Source: AWTP1-13 sp963840445 (lineage in GTDB: Bacteria; Pseudomonadota; Alphaproteobacteria; Rhizobiales; Hyphomicrobiaceae). Taken from it: a stretch of DNA of 64,000 nucleotides. The translations under genes and the position numbers were made by a program. Below, piece by piece: positions 1 to 8,332 of this stretch (position 1 is its first letter; each line of letters begins with the position of its first letter). The notes beneath the pieces were generated by a model that was given only the letters and a program-made list of their open reading frames with translations, was not told where the DNA came from and did no database searches. Where the stretch lies: the NCBI GenBank assembly GCA_963840445.1, contig CAWIZC010000001.1:1-64000 (forward strand), written 5' to 3'.

Positions 1-277
1 AAGGCCGGTCGTTTCCAGGTCGACGACGACGTACCCAGCCGCTTCGACCGGCAACTGCTGCGTCGGGTCGTCCGCGAGCAGCGACCGCCGGCCCCCGCCA
101 CGCGAGACGCGAGTCGCCGCTGACGACGTCGTCGAGGAGGCTGTGTGCGAGGGCCGCCGGCGCAAAGGCGAGCGCGAACAGCGCGCGGGCCGCCTCCTCG
201 GCTGAGACGGGCGCGCGCCGCTCCTCGACCAGGTCTACCAGCCGGTCGGCGGCGTCGAAGGTGAGCTGCGCCTCCAT
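1..277 (-). CDS. DnaQ-like 3'-5' exonuclease, N-terminal part, frameshifted, cut by window edge
   Basis: The ATG at 277-275 opens a short helical lead region (MEAQLTFDAADRLVDLVEER). If one G is removed from the G5 run at about 92-96, the frame continues into AAGYVVVDLETTGL, the Exo I motif (D-x-E) of DEDD exonucleases such as the DnaQ/epsilon family. The rest lies beyond position 1. In Actinobacteria this type is often fused to a UvrC-like GIY-YIG nuclease, but that part cannot be seen here. A perfect LexA-type box directly precedes the start codon, so a DNA-repair role under SOS control is likely. The frameshift is probably a sequencing insertion. The exonuclease call rests on one motif plus context. 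Confidence 0.72.
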   Translation of the reverse strand, partial: MEAQLTFDAADRLVDLVEERRAPVSAEEAARALFALAFAPAALAHSLLDDVVSGDSRLAWRGPAVAARGRPDAAVAGRSGWVRRRRPGNDRP

Positions 278-278
278 G

Positions 279-292
279 CGAACGTATGTTCG
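279..292 (-). promoter_or_regulatory. LexA (SOS) box upstream of the exonuclease gene
   Basis: CGAACGTATGTTCG is a perfect inverted repeat (CGAAC, four-base spacer, GTTCG). It matches the Gram-positive/actinobacterial SOS-box consensus CGAACRNRYGTTCG at every position. It ends one base before the start codon at 277, so LexA bound here would cover the translation start, or the promoter of a leaderless transcript. That the target is a predicted exonuclease fits the assignment. Confidence 0.75.
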
Positions 293-315
293 CACACGCA
301 CCGGCCGGAACGAGA

Positions 316-343
316 GACGGGGGCCCGCGTGGGGGCCCCCGTC
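316..343 (-). terminator. Hairpin terminator downstream of the HU gene
   Basis: GACGGGGGCC at 316-325 and GGCCCCCGTC at 334-343 form a perfect ten-pair stem with an eight-base loop. It lies 25 bases after the HU stop codon at 368. There is no long T run, as is common for GC-rich hairpin terminators. It could also separate HU transcription from the LexA-controlled gene to its left. Confidence 0.6.
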
Positions 344-367
344 GGAGTTTCACCGGAAGGAGGGGTG

Positions 368-644
368 TTACTGCTTGAGCGCTTGCTTCAGCTGGCTACC
401 GGCGGAGAACTTCGGAACACGAGCCGCGGGAATCGTCACCTTCTGGCCGGTGCGGGGGTTCACGCCCTGCCGCTCCTTGCGGTGCTGGGGCGAGAATTTC
501 GCCGAAGCCCGTGAATGCCACCTGCTCGCCGCCCTTGAGAGCCTCGGTGATCGAATCGAGGAATACGTCGACCGCCTTCGTTGCATCCCGCTTCGAGAGC
601 CCGCTCTTCGCTGCCACCCTGTCGGTGAACTCGGCCTTTGTCAC
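368..644 (-). CDS. hup: HU family DNA-binding protein (frameshifted)
   Basis: Small histone-like protein that bends and compacts DNA. The ATG at 644 gives MTKAEFTDRVAAKSGLSKRD, the usual HU alpha-helical start. After TGFGE the frame breaks at about 501. Removing one base gives the family continuation GKFSPQHRKERQGVNPRTGQ, which contains the NPRTGQ DNA-binding arm, and then a Lys-rich C-terminus ending at 368. The joined length of about 91 residues is normal for HU. A single-copy HU gene would hardly be dead, so the extra base is most likely a sequencing error. A hairpin terminator follows the gene. HU/IHF membership is certain; the exact paralogue is not. Confidence 0.9.
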
Positions 645-739
645 TGCCCTCTCCTTCCGTCAACGTTCATTGCTTAAGAACCGCGAGGACCCTAACAGCA
701 ACGCCTGATAGCACGCAACCATGCGGGTTTGCGGGTCTT

Positions 740-1270
740 TCAACCCGGCAGGATGTCCGAGGCCGTGAAAATCGGCACGAGGCGGACCGCTTTGCGCGCG
801 AGCGCGTCGGCTCCACCCTCCTCCCGATCGACCACGCAGACCGCTGTCCTACACACGAGCCCGGCCTCCCGGAGGGCCTCGACCGCCTGCTCCGCGGCGC
901 CCCCGCTCGTGACCACGTCCTCGACGAGACAGACCTCTTCGCCCACCTCGAACTCGCCCTCGATCCGCCGTTCGGTCCCGTACCCCTTCGCCTCCTTGCG
1001 GACGATGAGGAAAGGGAGGCTTCCGGCGAGCGAGGCCGACGCCGCGAGCGCGACGGCGCCAAGCTCGGGCCCGGCGAGACGCCCCGCATCCGGGGCCGGA
1101 TCGCGCACACGGGCGGCGATCCGCTCGCCGAGCTCCTTCAGGAGATTGGGTCTCGTCTCGAAGCGGTACTTGTCCAGGTAGTAGCTCGAGCGGCGCCCCG
1201 AGCGCAGAACGAAGTCCCCCTCGAGAAGCGCGTGCTCGCGGAGGAGGCCCGCGAGCTCTGCGTCCGTCAT
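740..1270 (-). CDS. pyrE: Orotate phosphoribosyltransferase
   Basis: Transfers ribose-5-phosphate from PRPP to orotate in pyrimidine synthesis, giving OMP. The 176-residue protein has the PyrE substrate region FVLRSGRRSSYYLDKYRFET near the N-terminus. The PRPP-binding loop VCLVEDVVTSGGAAEQAV, with two acidic residues followed by TSG, lies near residues 112-130. Length is close to the usual 180-210. Its ATG overlaps the stop of the small membrane gene upstream by four bases (ATGA at 1267-1270), so the pair is probably cotranscribed. Confidence 0.93.
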   Translation of the reverse strand: MTDAELAGLLREHALLEGDFVLRSGRRSSYYLDKYRFETRPNLLKELGERIAARVRDPAPDAGRLAGPELGAVALAASASLAGSLPFLIVRKEAKGYGTERRIEGEFEVGEEVCLVEDVVTSGGAAEQAVEALREAGLVCRTAVCVVDREEGGADALARKAVRLVPIFTASDILPG

Positions 1271-1476
1271 CCCCGCGCCGACGCGAGCGCGCGACGGGCG
1301 AGCGGAAGAAGCCGGTCTCCGCCGGCGGAGCCGGCTTCGAGCGAGACCATCGAGCCGTCGGCGAAGTAGACGTCGACGTGCTCGCGCTCGACCTGCGACT
1401 TCGTCCGTACGAAGACGATCGCCCCGGCAAGCGCGGCGCCCGCTGCGAGGAGCCCGACGGCGCTACGAGCTTTCAC
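1267..1476 (-). CDS. Small membrane-anchored protein of unknown function
   Basis: A 69-residue protein with one N-terminal hydrophobic segment (residues about 6-24, VGLLAAGAALAGAIVFV) followed by a short charged domain (DVYFADGSMVSLEAGS). It overlaps pyrE by four bases and the roadblock-type gene upstream by fourteen bases, which supports translation. I do not recognise a family. Its position between a roadblock protein and PyrE suggests only shared transcription. Confidence 0.55.
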   Translation of the reverse strand: MKARSAVGLLAAGAALAGAIVFVRTKSQVEREHVDVYFADGSMVSLEAGSAGGDRLLPLARRALASARG

Positions 1477-1903
1477 TCTCGGCTTCCTCGGTCTTCTTCT
1501 TCGTGGTCGTTGGGCGGCGCGTGGCGGTCTTGGTCGCCTTGGCGGCCTTCGCCTCCTCCTCGCGCTCGAGCATCCGCAGGCACGTCTTCAGGTCGTAGAA
1601 GACAAGGCCGACGGTCGGCCTCGACCTCGTCACGGCGGCGACGAGATGCCGGTCGTCCTTGGCGACGAAGACGGAGCCGTCGAGCACCGCGCCCTCGACC
1701 TGGACCAGCGGGTCCGAGCCCGGCTCGGTGCGGACTTCGCCGGCAGCCGCGAGGAGCTCGGCGGCGGCTTCCGCGAACGATTTTGCGGCGGCATCGTCGC
1801 CGAGGGTCGAGGCGACGACCAACCCGTCGTGGTCGGCGAGAACCGCCGCTTCGATCTGCGCGGAGATCTCGGTGAGATCGGCGAGAGCCTGCGCCGCGTC
1901 CAT
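1463..1903 (-). CDS. Roadblock/LC7-like protein with Lys/Thr-rich tail
   Basis: About 146 residues from the ATG at 1903; an upstream ATG at 1921 would add six. The N-terminal 110 residues alternate helix and strand in the roadblock/LC7 manner (EISAQIEAAVLADHDGLVVA, then VQVEGAVLDGSVFVAKDDRH and LVFYDLKTCLRML). Such domains act as small GTPase partners or scaffolds in bacteria. The last 35 residues are low-complexity Ala, Lys and Thr. The gene starts an operon with the small membrane protein and pyrE. The call is by pattern, without a search, and is moderately sure. Confidence 0.6.
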   Translation of the reverse strand: MDAAQALADLTEISAQIEAAVLADHDGLVVASTLGDDAAAKSFAEAAAELLAAAGEVRTEPGSDPLVQVEGAVLDGSVFVAKDDRHLVAAVTRSRPTVGLVFYDLKTCLRMLEREEEAKAAKATKTATRRPTTTKKKTEEAESESS

Positions 1904-1968
1904 GCGGGGGGAAGCTACCACAGGCCCGAGGCTTCACCATCACGAGCCCGACCTACACTCCGGCGGGC

Positions 1969-2778
1969 GTGCATCGCATCGTCTCCAAGTTCCTCGCAGA
2001 CCGTGGAACGCATCTCGCGGCGATGATCGCCTACTTCGCGCTCCTCTCGTTCGTCCCCCTCCTCTTCCTCGCGCTCTCGCTGACGGCGCTCGCCGGGCAA
2101 CAGACGGAGTCGAGCTACCTCGTCGAGGAGTTACGACGCGCCTTCCCCGCGAGCTCGGTCGACCGCCTTCTGAGCGTCGTTCGCTCGATTCAGGACCAGG
2201 CCACGTCGATCGGGATCATCGGCGGGATCGCGCTCCTCTGGGGCTCGCTCGGCTTTTTCAGCGTTCTCGAGTCCGCGTTCAACATTGTCTACGGGCTTCC
2301 GAACCGCTCCTTCGTCCGCCAGAAGCTCCTGGTACTCGCGCTCGTCGCCTCGTCCCTCGCCGTGCTCTTCGTCGCGCTCGTTGTCGGCTCCGTCGGCGTC
2401 GACCTCGTCCACAACACGGGAGTCGCCGGCGGCGTCCTCTCCTACGTCTACGCGCTCGCCGTCTCGACCGCGCTCATCTTCGGACTCGTCTGGACGCTCT
2501 ACAACCTGCTCACGAACGCGGCGCTCACATGGAGCGAGACCTTCCCGGGGGCGGTCTTCGCCACCGTGCTCCTTCAGGTGAGCTTCGCAGGCTCTCCCGC
2601 GTTTGTCCGCCTGACGAGCGGGGACCTCGTCACGCTGCAGGCCTTCGGCGGCCTCGTGCTCCTACTGTTCTGGCTCTACCTGATGGCGAACGTGCTCGTG
2701 CTCGGAGCAGAGGTCAACTGGTGGTTCCGATACGGCCGCGCGGCGACCGAGGAGCTAGAAACCGCGGGGACGGCCTAG
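1969..2778 (+). CDS. YihY/BrkB family inner-membrane protein
   Basis: A polytopic membrane protein of 269 residues starting at a GTG. It shows the family pattern: a short amphipathic start, then HLAAMIAYFALLSFVPLLFL (segment 1), the central ALLWGSLGFFSVLESAFNIVYG region, and the C-terminal LVLLLFWLYLMANVLVLGAEVNW signature with the conserved GAE. About six membrane spans are visible. YihY proteins were once called RNase BN by mistake; their real function is unsettled. The gene is divergent from the roadblock operon and its stop overlaps the convergent cNMP-binding gene by four bases. Confidence 0.88.
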   Translation: MHRIVSKFLADRGTHLAAMIAYFALLSFVPLLFLALSLTALAGQQTESSYLVEELRRAFPASSVDRLLSVVRSIQDQATSIGIIGGIALLWGSLGFFSVLESAFNIVYGLPNRSFVRQKLLVLALVASSLAVLFVALVVGSVGVDLVHNTGVAGGVLSYVYALAVSTALIFGLVWTLYNLLTNAALTWSETFPGAVFATVLLQVSFAGSPAFVRLTSGDLVTLQAFGGLVLLLFWLYLMANVLVLGAEVNWWFRYGRAATEELETAGTA

Positions 2779-3188
2779 TCGGCCGCGAGCCGCTCTTCGA
2801 GCGCGGCCATGACCTTCTCCTCGATCTCCGGCTGGTGCTCGAGGAGGCTGCGGAAGGACTGGCGCGTGAGGACGAAGAAGCGAAGCGGAGAGGCGGCGGT
2901 CACCGTCGCGGTGCGGCGCGCGTTGTCGTAGATCAGGGCGATCTCGCCGAAGAAGTCACCCGCGCCGAGCCGCCGGATCTCGTTCCCGTCCTGCGTGACC
3001 GAGACGTCCCCCTCGACGATGACGAAGAACTCGCGCCCGAGATCCCCCTCCCGCGTGAGGGTTTTGCCCTCCTCGACCTCGAGATCCTCGCTCGCCTTGG
3101 CGAGCTCCCCGAGCTCCTGCCTGGAAAGGGCGGCGAAGAGCGGTGCCTTCGCGAGCGCGTCTACCTTCGTGTCGTGCGGGAAGAGCAC
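2775..3188 (-). CDS. Cyclic-nucleotide-binding domain protein
   Basis: A 137-residue single-domain protein (GTG start at 3188) made of one cNMP-binding beta-barrel: LVEVEEGKTLTREGD-like strands, EFFVIVEGDVSV, and the phosphate-binding cassette FGEIALIYDNARRTATVTA, with the expected E and R residues. No DNA-binding helix-turn-helix follows, so it is not a CRP-type activator on its own. It may act as a small sensor or regulatory subunit. It lies just downstream of rdgB with a nine-base gap and is probably cotranscribed with it. Confidence 0.85.
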   Translation of the reverse strand: MLFPHDTKVDALAKAPLFAALSRQELGELAKASEDLEVEEGKTLTREGDLGREFFVIVEGDVSVTQDGNEIRRLGAGDFFGEIALIYDNARRTATVTAASPLRFFVLTRQSFRSLLEHQPEIEEKVMAALEERLAAD

Positions 3189-3197
3189 GCGCGGAAT

Positions 3198-3791
3198 CTA
3201 CATCTCCCCGGGCGCTTCGCCTACCCCCGCGGGCAGTGCGCGCGTCGCGGCGGCTCGATGGCTGTGCGCCCGCTTCCACTCGTTCCCCAGCTCCGCGACT
3301 GTGCGGCTCTCGCCCGTCGGGACGAACACGGGGTCGTAGCCGAATCCTTCCGAGCCCTTCTGCTCGGTCGCGATCTCGCCTTCGAGCGTGCCCGTGCCGC
3401 GGAGCTCCTGGCCATCCGGCGTGAGGACAACGAGTTCGGACACGTAGCGGGCACCACGGTCTTCGCGCTCGGCCCCGGCGAGCGCCTCCAGGAGCTTCGC
3501 GACGTTCTGCTCGTCGCTCGCCGCTTTGCCCGCGTAGCGAGCCGAGCGGATCCCGGGCACTCCGCCGAGCCAGTCGACCTCGAGGCCCGAGTCTTCGCCG
3601 ATCGTCCAGCGACCGGGCTCGACGCTCTGGGCGAAGCGAGCCTTCGCCGCTGCGTTCTCGTAGAAGGTCGCGCCGGTCTCCTCTGGCATCTCGACGGCGC
3701 CGAGCGGCTCGATCCGCCAGTCGGGCAGGAGCGCGCGGAGCTCGCGGAGCTTGCCCTCGTTCCGCGACGCGAAGACCGCTATTCGTCCCAA
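3198..3791 (-). CDS. rdgB: RdgB/HAM1 non-canonical purine NTP pyrophosphatase
   Basis: Hydrolyses dITP, ITP and XTP to monophosphates, keeping deaminated purines out of DNA and RNA. The N-terminal SRNEGKLRELRALLPDW corresponds to the family's TxNxGK substrate loop. GEDSGLEVDWLGGVPGIRSA carries the catalytic Asp and the SGL signature, and GFGYDPVFVP the base-binding region. The 197-residue length is normal. The start is a TTG at 3791 that overlaps the end of the MgtC-like gene by 13 bases; no better start fits the family alignment. The neighbour rph is a common companion of rdgB. Confidence 0.93.
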   Translation of the reverse strand: MGRIAVFASRNEGKLRELRALLPDWRIEPLGAVEMPEETGATFYENAAAKARFAQSVEPGRWTIGEDSGLEVDWLGGVPGIRSARYAGKAASDEQNVAKLLEALAGAEREDRGARYVSELVVLTPDGQELRGTGTLEGEIATEQKGSEGFGYDPVFVPTGESRTVAELGNEWKRAHSHRAAATRALPAGVGEAPGEM

Positions 3792-4465
3792 CGAACGGCC
3801 AGAACCTCGTCCAGCTCGGACAGGTGCTCGACCACCTCGCGGCCGGAGACCGAGGCCGGGAGGACGACCTCGAGGCGGAGCTCCCGGCCCTCATCGCCAG
3901 CCTCCTCGAGCTGGATCCGCTCCACCTTCGCGCGCCGCGACTCGAGGATCGCCAACACCGGAGCGAGCGGCTGGTCGGGACGCAGGTCGACTTCGAGGCG
4001 GCCGGCCGCCCGACGCCGAGCGACGACGTAGCCCTCCGCCCAGCGGAGGGGCCCGAGACCGAAGAGCACGACCCCGGTCCCGAGGAGCGCGCCCGCGTAG
4101 TAGCCCGCGCCGACAGCCATCCCGATCGCGGCCACGACCCAGAGCCCGGCGGCGGTCGTCAGCCCCCGGATGTTGAGACCCTGGCGCATGATCGCGCCCG
4201 CACCGAGGAAGCCGATGCCGGTGACGATCTGAGCCGCGATCCTCGACGGGTCGGCGCGGACCACGTTCGAGCCGCCGACGAGGAAGTCGTTGAAGCCGTA
4301 CGCGGAGATGAGAGTGAAGAGCGCGGAGCCGACGCCGACCAGCATGTGCGTCCGCAAGCCCGCGGCCCGCTCGCGCCATTCGCGTTCGAGACCGACCAGC
4401 CCGCTGAGCGCGGCGGCAACGACGAGCCTGAGCGCGATCTCGCCGATAGTGATGTCAGGGATCAC
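3779..4465 (-). CDS. MgtC/SapB family membrane protein
   Basis: A 228-residue protein from a GTG at 4465 that overlaps the rph stop by four bases. The N-terminal 140 residues hold about four to five membrane segments and the family motifs ALSGLVGLEREWRERAAGLR and GIGFLGAGAIMRQG. The soluble C-terminal part (residues about 150-228) looks like the small ACT-like domain found in the longer MgtC proteins. MgtC members are linked to magnesium limitation and regulation of P-type ATPases, but here only the family can be stated. It is cotranscribed with rph and rdgB. Confidence 0.88.
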   Translation of the reverse strand: MIPDITIGEIALRLVVAAALSGLVGLEREWRERAAGLRTHMLVGVGSALFTLISAYGFNDFLVGGSNVVRADPSRIAAQIVTGIGFLGAGAIMRQGLNIRGLTTAAGLWVVAAIGMAVGAGYYAGALLGTGVVLFGLGPLRWAEGYVVARRRAAGRLEVDLRPDQPLAPVLAILESRRAKVERIQLEEAGDEGRELRLEVVLPASVSGREVVEHLSELDEVLAVRWDE

Positions 4466-5154
4466 GCGACCGCCTTCGACTGGATGCCGAAGATCTGCTC
4501 GATCCCTGCGGCGGCGAGGTCGATGAGGCGGTCGAGCTCTTCGCGCGTGAAGGCGTTCCGCTCGGCCGTAGACTGCACCTCGATCAGCCGCCCGTCGCCG
4601 CGCATGACGACGTTCATGTCCACGTCCGCGGTCGAGTCTTCGCCGTAGTCCAGGTCGAGGAGCGGCTCGCCTCCGACGATCCCCACGGAAATCGCGCCGA
4701 CGCGCTCCACCGGAGCCGGAAGGCCCTTGCGCTTCGCGGCCCGAGCGAGCGCGATCCAAGCGCCGCTGATCGCGGCCGTCCTCGTCCCACCGTCCGCCTG
4801 GATGACGTCGCAGTCGAGCCAGATCGTGCGCTCGCCGAGCTTCTCGAGGTCGTAGGCGGCGCGGAGCGAGCGGCCGACGAGCCGTTGGATCTCCACAGTG
4901 CGGCCGCCTTGTCGGCCGGCGCGGGCCTCTCGTGTGTTGCGCTCTCCGGTCGAGGCTGGAAGCATCCCGTACTCGGCGGTCATCCAGCCGCGTCCGCTCC
5001 CGACGAGCCAGCGCGGCACGCCCTCCTCGATCGTCGCGGTGCAGAGCACACGCGTCTTCCCGAAGGAGATCAGCACCGAGCCGTCCGCCTGTTCGACGAA
5101 GTCCGGGACGACGTCGATCGGACGGAGCTCGTCTGGTTGCCGGCCTTCGCGCAT
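4462..5154 (-). CDS. rph: Ribonuclease PH
   Basis: Phosphorolytic exoribonuclease that trims tRNA 3' ends. The 230-residue sequence aligns with the family throughout: the N-terminal RPDELRPIDVVPDFVEQADG, TRVLCTATIEEGVP, GRGWMTAEYGMLPAST, then the RNA and phosphate-binding RQGGRTVEIQRLVGRSLRA and DCDVIQADGGTRTAAI. The C-terminus ADVDMNVVMRGDGRLIEVQS is also typical. The ATG at 5154 overlaps the murI stop (TGATG). Confidence 0.96.
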   Translation of the reverse strand: MREGRQPDELRPIDVVPDFVEQADGSVLISFGKTRVLCTATIEEGVPRWLVGSGRGWMTAEYGMLPASTGERNTREARAGRQGGRTVEIQRLVGRSLRAAYDLEKLGERTIWLDCDVIQADGGTRTAAISGAWIALARAAKRKGLPAPVERVGAISVGIVGGEPLLDLDYGEDSTADVDMNVVMRGDGRLIEVQSTAERNAFTREELDRLIDLAAAGIEQIFGIQSKAVA

Positions 5155-5971
5155 CAGGCCGCCGCCAGCTCGAGGTCCCGCACCGCGACCTGCTCCACGT
5201 CGGCAAGCGGAAGCTGGAGGAAGCGCTCCCCGAGTGCGCGGAACTCGTCCAGGGGGCCCGTCGTCAGAAAGCGCGAGCGCCCGTCGCGGGCCGGATCGTT
5301 TTCGATTTCTTTCCGCTCCAGCGTCTCGGCCACCTCGCGCGCGGTCTCGACTGCGGAGAAGATCAGCGTCGTCCTGCGACCGAACACGCGCTCGAAGACC
5401 GGCTTGATCAGCGGGTAGTGCGTGCAGCCGAGGATGACGGTGTCCACCTCTGCGGCCTTCAGCGGCTGGGCGTACTCGCGCACGGCCACGTCGATTTCCT
5501 CATTCTGCGCAGCGGACTCGATCAGCGGCACGAGCCGAGGGCATGCCGTGGAGATGACCTGCGCGCCCGCGTCGAGCGCATGCACGGCCTCCTCGTAGCG
5601 GCCGCTCGCGACGGTTGCCTCGGTGGCGAGGACGCCGATCCGGCGGTTCCTCGTTGCCTGCACCGCCGCGTGGGCCTCGGGGGCGAGGACGCCGATCACG
5701 GGCACCTGGAGCTTCTCCTGCAATTGCGGCAGCGCGGCGGCGGTCGCGGAGTTGCAGGCCGCGACGATCAGCTTGACGCCCGCATCCTCGAGATATGACG
5801 CGATCTCGTGGGCAAAGCGGCGGATCTCGTTGCGCGGCCGCGGGCCGTACGGCAGCGCGCGCCGTCCCCGAGGTAGAGGAAGTCCTCGTGCGGCAGCGTG
5901 ACGAGGCACTCGTGGAGCACGGTCAGGCCTCCGGCGCCGGAGTCGAAGATGCCGATGGGCCTCGTGTCCAC
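5154..5971 (-). CDS. murI: Glutamate racemase (frameshifted)
   Basis: Makes D-glutamate for peptidoglycan. The GTG at 5971 starts DTRPIGIFDSGAGGLTVLHE with the catalytic-site DSGxGG motif. At about 5855-5863 one base appears to be missing: YLGDGARCRT should continue as ARLPYGPRPRNEI, which is read in the next frame. The rest is intact, with the first catalytic Cys in VAACNSATAAAL and the second in ILGCTHYPLI. The joined length of about 270 residues is normal. The gene starts the run murI-rph-mgtC-rdgB-cNMP. A sequencing deletion is more likely than gene loss in an essential enzyme. Confidence 0.9.
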
Positions 5972-6010
5972 GCCAGGATTCTAGGAGCGGTACCGGGTAG
6001 CGTTCCGCAC

Positions 6011-7070
6011 GTGCTGGAACTGCATTCCCCGAACGGCGCGTTCGCTGCGATCGAGGACTACCTCCGCGCCGCCGGGTTCTTCGGCGGCGGGGCCGAAGAC
6101 GCCGTCGCCGACCTCTATCTCGGCTACGGGCTTTCGAGCGCGCTTCGGCGCGGGCAGCACCCCGATCCTCCAGAGCCCTGCCGGCTCCCGCTCGCCGCGT
6201 GCCGGATACGGCCCGAGCGCGAGCCTTGCCCGACCGAAGGCGCCTTCCACATCGGCGAGTGGAACCGGACGTGGGATGAGGACGCCTACGCCGCCGCTAT
6301 CGAAGCGGTGAAGGGGGCGATCGAGCGAGGCGACGTGTACCAGGTCAACCTCGTTCAACACCTGTCGGCGCACTTCGAAGGCGACCCCGAGAGTCTCACC
6401 CCGGCGCTCGCCCCGCTCAGCCCCCTCCAGCCCTGGCCTCTCTCCGGAGACGCCTGGACGATCGTGTCCGCCTCGCCCGAGCTCTTCCTCGCCCGTCGCG
6501 GCGACCGGATCTGGACGAAGCCGATCAAGGGGACGCGGCCGCTCGGCGCGTCCGAGGATCTGCAGGAGTCGGAGAAGGACGCGGCCGAGCACGTGATGAT
6601 CGTCGACCTCGAGCGCAACGATCTCTCCCGGGTCTGCGAGCCGGGCTCGATCCGCTGGCCCGACCTGATGACCGAGCACGAGCTCGCAGGCGTCGCGCAC
6701 CTCGTCACGACGGTCGAGGGTCGCCTCAGGCCAGAGATCGGTCTCGCAGAGCTTCTCGAGGCGACCTTCCCCGGAGGCTCGATCACCGGCGCACCGAAGA
6801 TCTCCGCCCTCGACCACATCGCCGCGTTCGAGCCCGTCGGCCGCGGCGCCGTCGATGGGCGCCCTCGGCCGGGTCTGGCCGAACGGCGACCTCGAGCTCG
6901 CGCTCACCATCCGCACCTTCGCGGTCGCGGACGGGCGCATCCACCTCTGGGTCGGCGGCGGGATCGTCTGGGACTCCGATCCGCAGGAGGAGATCGAGGA
7001 GTCGTGGGTGAAGGCGCGGCCCCTCCTCAGCGCCGTCGGCGCTCCCGTCGAGGAGCCCGCGGCAACATGA
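6011..7070 (+). CDS. pabB: Aminodeoxychorismate synthase component I / chorismate-binding enzyme (frameshifted)
   Basis: Converts chorismate and ammonia to 4-amino-4-deoxychorismate for folate. Translation from the GTG at 6011 gives the chorismate-binding fold: DVYQVNLVQHLSAHF, SASPELFLARRGDRIWTKPI, KGTRPLGASEDLQESEKDAA, IVDLERNDLSRVCEPGSI and FPGGSITGAPKISAL. One extra G at about 6851 shifts the frame; without it the sequence reads GRGASMGALGRVWPNGDLEL and continues to EEPAAT at 7070. The length of about 350 residues fits short PabB forms lacking an N-terminal lobe. It overlaps the pabC-like gene by an ATGA, so the two form one operon. Confidence 0.9.
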
Positions 7071-7921
7071 CCCTCATCGCCCTCGCGGTAGGCGGGCGCG
7101 GCCTCGTCGACCCCGACGAGCCGATCCTCTACGTCGACGATGAGGCGTTCCTGCGCAGCCGCGCCGCCTTCGAGACGACGCGCGTCTACGGCGGCCGTCC
7201 CTTCAAGCTCGATGAGCACCTGGCGCGCCTGGCGGGCTCTGCGGCACGGGTGGAGATCGGCCGGATCGACACGGAGGAGCTGAGCCGACTGGCGGCGCTC
7301 GCGCTCGAGGCCGCAGCCGCCCCGGACGCGATGCTCCGCCTCTTCGTCACGCCGGGCCGCAACGGAGCGGGCAGCCCGACCCAGGTCGCGATGGTGAGCA
7401 CGCTTCCCGAGGGGTTGGACGAGCTGCGCGAGCGCGGGATCACGCTCGTCTCGATCCAGCTCGGCCTGGACGCCGAGCTTCGCGCGAGCTCGCCGTGGCT
7501 ACTCGGGGGCGTGAAGTCGACGAGCTACGCGGTGAACATGGCGGCCGAGGCGGAGGCCAAGCGCCGCGGCGCCGACGACGCGGTCTTCCTCGGCTCGGGC
7601 GATGTCGTCCTCGAAGGGCCTGTGACCAACGTCTGGTGGCGCTACGACGACGTCCTCTACACCCCCGCGCTCGAGCTCGGGATCCTCGCGGGCGTGACCC
7701 GCGCGGCACTCATGGAGCAAGCCGCCGGGGCAGGCCGCGAGGTGCGGGAAGGCGCCTTCCCCCTCGAGCACCTCCTCGCCGCCGACGAGGCCTTCACCTC
7801 CTCCTCGATCCGCGAGGTGATGCCCGTGGTCGAGATCGACAGCCGTCCGATCGGCGCGGGAGCCCCGGGGCCTTCGGCCCAGGAGCTCCAGCAAGCGCTG
7901 CGCCGGGCAGCGATGCCCTGA
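7067..7921 (+). CDS. Class IV aminotransferase, probable 4-amino-4-deoxychorismate lyase
   Basis: A PLP enzyme of fold type IV with 284 residues. Seen features are FETTRVYGGRPFKLDEHLAR near the N-terminus, the PLP-lysine segment LGGVKSTSYAVNM (about residues 145-157), the conserved Glu in VVLEGPVTNVWW, and TSSSIREVMPVVEID near the end. Branched-chain or D-amino-acid aminotransferases share these. The four-base overlap with pabB strongly favours the PabC role, releasing pyruvate to give 4-aminobenzoate. Start at the ATG at 7067. Confidence 0.85.
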   Translation: MTLIALAVGGRGLVDPDEPILYVDDEAFLRSRAAFETTRVYGGRPFKLDEHLARLAGSAARVEIGRIDTEELSRLAALALEAAAAPDAMLRLFVTPGRNGAGSPTQVAMVSTLPEGLDELRERGITLVSIQLGLDAELRASSPWLLGGVKSTSYAVNMAAEAEAKRRGADDAVFLGSGDVVLEGPVTNVWWRYDDVLYTPALELGILAGVTRAALMEQAAGAGREVREGAFPLEHLLAADEAFTSSSIREVMPVVEIDSRPIGAGAPGPSAQELQQALRRAAMP

Positions 7922-7923
7922 GA

Positions 7924-8262
7924 TCAGGCGCCGACGAGCTTCTTGCGGCCGACGAACGCGCCGCCCGCGGCGATGAGGACGAGCCCGAACGCGGCGCCCG
8001 CGCCGATGCCGGCGTTGCTCCAGTCCGTTCCGCCGCTCGAAGTCACCGACTGCGTCTGTCCCGTCACATAGACCGCCGGCCCCTGCTCGTGCCTGAGCAG
8101 AGCCTGATGACGGGCGTCCACCTGCGCCTGCTGCACCTTGTCGACGAGTGCCTGGTGCCGCGCGTCGGTGTCGATCGACGCCTGCGCCGCCGGTGCCGCG
8201 AGGGCCGCAACCGCGAGCGCGGCCGCCAGAGCCTTGGTCTTCCTGTTTCGGCCGTGCTGCAT
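7924..8262 (-). CDS. Small secreted or membrane-anchored protein with DARHQAL repeats
   Basis: A 112-residue protein with a clear signal peptide (residues about 8-28, KALAAALAVAALAAPAAQA), a short mature region with two copies of DARHQAL (around residues 32 and 47), and a C-terminal membrane segment GIGAGAAFGLVLIAAGGAFV followed by GRKKLVGA. This is the arrangement of small exported proteins held in the membrane. A strong ribosome site (AGGAGAGG) precedes the ATG. No known family was recognised. Convergent with the aminotransferase gene. Confidence 0.7.
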   Translation of the reverse strand: MQHGRNRKTKALAAALAVAALAAPAAQASIDTDARHQALVDKVQQAQVDARHQALLRHEQGPAVYVTGQTQSVTSSGGTDWSNAGIGAGAAFGLVLIAAGGAFVGRKKLVGA

Positions 8263-8332
8263 CGTCCTCTCCTTCCGCCTGCTGATCGAACAGGACGTCT
8301 CTGCAGCCGACCTTCTTCCCTAGACTCGCGCC

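Noticed and set aside
1659..4031. A 790-codon plus-strand frame
   Set aside because: It runs antisense through rdgB, the cNMP gene and others that have clear family motifs, and its translation is Arg/Pro-rich noise.
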